Assembly: GCA_900556405.1 (NCBI GenBank)
Contig: USPB01000124.1
Location: 1-5,900 of the forward strand
From: an uncultured Actinomyces sp.
GTDB taxonomy: Bacteria > Actinomycetota > Actinomycetes > Actinomycetales > Actinomycetaceae
Reading direction: 5' to 3'
Length of the DNA: 5,900 nt
Shown here: positions 4,647 to 5,900 of the stretch, one piece after another
Layout: every line of letters begins with the position of its first letter
Position numbering within the stretch: position 1 is the first letter of the stretch
The notes under the pieces: model-generated
Databases searched by the model: none
What the model was told of the DNA's origin: nothing
Seen by the model: the letters and a program-made list of their open reading frames with translations, nothing else
Made by a program: the position numbers and the translations under genes

Positions 4647-5615
4647 ATGTCCGGTGGACTTGTCGCCCTACTCGACGATATCGCGACCCTCGCGAAGGTC
4701 ACGGCCTCGTCGATCGACGACGTCGCGGCGGGCGCCGTCAAGGCCTCCTCGAAGGCGGTCGGCGTCGTCATCGACGACACGGCCGTCACCCCCCAGTACG
4801 TGTCGGGCCTGAGCCCGGAGCGTGAGCTGCCCATCATCGGCAAGATCGCGCGCGGCTCCCTCATCAACAAGCTCTTCATCATCCTGCCGATCGCCCTCCT
4901 CCTCACATGGCTGGCCCCTCAGGTTCTGCCGTTCCTGCTGGTCGTGGGCGGCGCGTACCTGTGCTTCGAGGGCGGCGAGAAGGTCCTCGAGAAACTCGGC
5001 TGGCTGCCCGGCCACCACGAGGAGCACGAGGAGGGCGGCGCGGCCTCCCCCGAGGAACTCGAGAAGTCCATCGTCTCCTCCGCGACCCGCACCGACCTGA
5101 TCCTCAGCGCCGAAATCATGCTCGTGTCCATGGCCGGCCTGTCCAACGAGACCGGCATCATGCGCGTCGCCGTCCTCATCGGAGTCGCCTTCTTCATGAC
5201 GTTCTTCGTCTACGGCCTCGTCGCCCTGCTCGTGAAGGCCGACGATTTCGGGGCGCGTCTGGCGCGCGGCGCGCTGGACCCCAAGGACAACCGCCCCGGC
5301 CCCGTCGACAACGTCGGCCGCACGATCGTGTGCGTCATGCCGCACATCTTCAGCGTCATCGGTGTCGTCGGCACGGTCGCCATGCTGTGGGTCGGCGGCC
5401 ACCTGGTCATCGCGAACCTCGCCGAGGTCGGCGTCCCCGTCTTCCACCACATCCTCGAAGCCGCCGAGCACGCGGTCGCATCGGCCGGCGGCTTCGTGAC
5501 CTGGCTGGTCGAAACCCTCCTGTCCGGCATCTTCGGCGTCATCCTGGGCGCGCTGATCGCGTGGATCGTCGTCGGGGCTTCCGCGCTCGTGCGTCGCGCG
5601 CGCACCAACGCCTGA
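4647..5615 (+). CDS. yedI: YedI/DUF808 family multi-pass membrane protein
   Basis: The 322-residue product starts at ATG 4647 behind a perfect AGGAGG (4634-4639) at seven-base spacing; an in-frame ATG at 4596 lacks this. The N-terminus shows the DUF808 signature: LLDDIATLAKV (8-18), a D-D-V-A segment (24-27), V-V-I-D-D (40-44), and RELPIIGKIARGSLINKL (59-76). Hydrophobic segments are visible at about 73-107 (a hairpin leading into the conserved C-F-E-G-G-E-K-V-L), 152-165, 171-196, 228-256 and 292-314. A His/Glu-rich loop, HHEEHEEGG at 123-131, lies between them. Homologues such as E. coli YedI (about 305 residues) are inner-membrane proteins of unknown function, and no transport role is claimed. 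It is monocistronic, with its own promoter and a strong terminator 14 bases after the stop. Confidence 0.93.
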   Translation: MSGGLVALLDDIATLAKVTASSIDDVAAGAVKASSKAVGVVIDDTAVTPQYVSGLSPERELPIIGKIARGSLINKLFIILPIALLLTWLAPQVLPFLLVVGGAYLCFEGGEKVLEKLGWLPGHHEEHEEGGAASPEELEKSIVSSATRTDLILSAEIMLVSMAGLSNETGIMRVAVLIGVAFFMTFFVYGLVALLVKADDFGARLARGALDPKDNRPGPVDNVGRTIVCVMPHIFSVIGVVGTVAMLWVGGHLVIANLAEVGVPVFHHILEAAEHAVASAGGFVTWLVETLLSGIFGVILGALIAWIVVGASALVRRARTNA

Positions 5616-5629
5616 TCGTCTGTCGTTTC

Positions 5630-5671
5630 ACGAGGCCGGGGCGTGGTCGGGTGACCGAGCCCCGGCCTCGT
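5630..5671 (+). terminator. Strong hairpin terminator of the DUF808 gene
   Basis: A perfect 13-bp stem, ACGAGGCCGGGGC (5630-5642) with GCCCCGGCCTCGT (5659-5671), encloses 16 bases. These hold an inner 4-bp stem, GGTC (5645-5648) with GACC (5653-5656), and the tetraloop GGGT. It begins 14 bases after the TGA. The bases that follow (CGTTGATC) are only weakly T-rich, as usual for intrinsic terminators in GC-rich actinobacteria. Confidence 0.88.
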
Positions 5672-5708
5672 CGTTGATCGCACTGCGCGAAAGGTGACAC
5701 ACAACCCC

Positions 5709-5737
5709 TTCGCAATATGGGACTAAAGGACTACGCT
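5709..5737 (+). promoter_or_regulatory. Predicted sodA promoter
   Basis: TTCGCA (5709-5714) as -35 and TACGCT (5732-5737) as -10 are separated by 17 bases, predicting a start near 5744 and a leader of about 36 bases. The spacer holds two GGACTA boxes (5720-5725, 5728-5733) eight bases apart, the second overlapping the -10, which could be a regulator site or chance. Confidence 0.5.
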
Positions 5738-5779
5738 AGGGTCATCAGCAAATCGCGCACGACGCCCCAAAGGAGCATC

Positions 5780-5900
5780 ATGACCGTCTACACCCTGCCC
5801 GACCTGCCCTACGACTACTCCGCTCTCGAGCCCCACATCTCCGGGCGCATCATGGAGCTGCACCACGACAAGCACCACGCCAACTACGTGGCCGGCGCGA
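5780..5900 (+). CDS. sodA: Superoxide dismutase, Fe/Mn family (5' part)
   Basis: The first 40 codons are in the window and the gene runs off the right edge. The product dismutates superoxide to oxygen and hydrogen peroxide in the cytoplasm. The N-terminus MTVYTLPDLPYDYSALEPHI, followed by SGRIMELHHDKHHANYV, is the N-terminal alpha-hairpin signature of Fe/Mn-SODs and closely follows actinobacterial SodA such as that of Mycobacterium tuberculosis. His28 corresponds to the first metal ligand and Tyr36 to the second-sphere tyrosine that guards the substrate channel. Metal choice (Fe, Mn or either) cannot be judged because the other ligands lie outside the window. The ATG follows AAAGGAG (5769-5775). 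The gene stands behind the DUF808 terminator with its own promoter. Confidence 0.96.
   Translation, partial: MTVYTLPDLPYDYSALEPHISGRIMELHHDKHHANYVAGA

Overview
The window is GC-rich, with long ORFs that favour G or C at the third codon position, good GGAG-type ribosome binding sites and GC-rich hairpin terminators lacking strong T-tracts. This fits a high-GC actinobacterium. The start of the superoxide dismutase gene matches the actinobacterial Fe/Mn-SOD pattern. An Actinomycetaceae source (Actinomyces or Schaalia type) is my best guess, but it is inference.

Layout from left to right: the last 29 codons of an unidentified gene; a membrane-anchored DUF1266 protein (140-1198, +); a YjdF/DUF2992 protein (1354-1779, +); a gene-free stretch of about 435 bases (1780-2214) holding a hairpin, a 40-bp-period direct repeat and a symmetric array of six GGATAGG boxes; a complete yefM-yoeB toxin-antitoxin operon with its paired TGTACA operator (2155-2747, +); a bidirectional hairpin terminator; a 570-residue class I SAM-dependent methyltransferase on the minus strand (2857-4569); a divergent promoter region; a YedI/DUF808 membrane protein (4647-5615, +) with a strong terminator; and the promoter and first 40 codons of a superoxide dismutase gene (5780 onward, +).

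The methyltransferase, DUF808 and SOD genes look like ordinary chromosomal backbone, each its own transcription unit. The stretch from about 1200 to 2760 looks accessory: YjdF is best known from Firmicutes and is less GC-rich here than its neighbours, the repeats are unexplained, and a type II toxin-antitoxin pair follows. The only clearly co-operating genes are yefM and yoeB (antitoxin and mRNA interferase, autoregulated).

The most unusual sequence is the GGATAGG array at 1936-2044: three copies at exactly 19-bp spacing, then three inverted copies at exactly 19-bp spacing, forming a 109-bp mirrored structure. It may be paired transposon ends (an IS21-type remnant or miniature element) or a multi-site protein-binding locus. 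No previously undescribed multi-gene system can be supported from this sequence.
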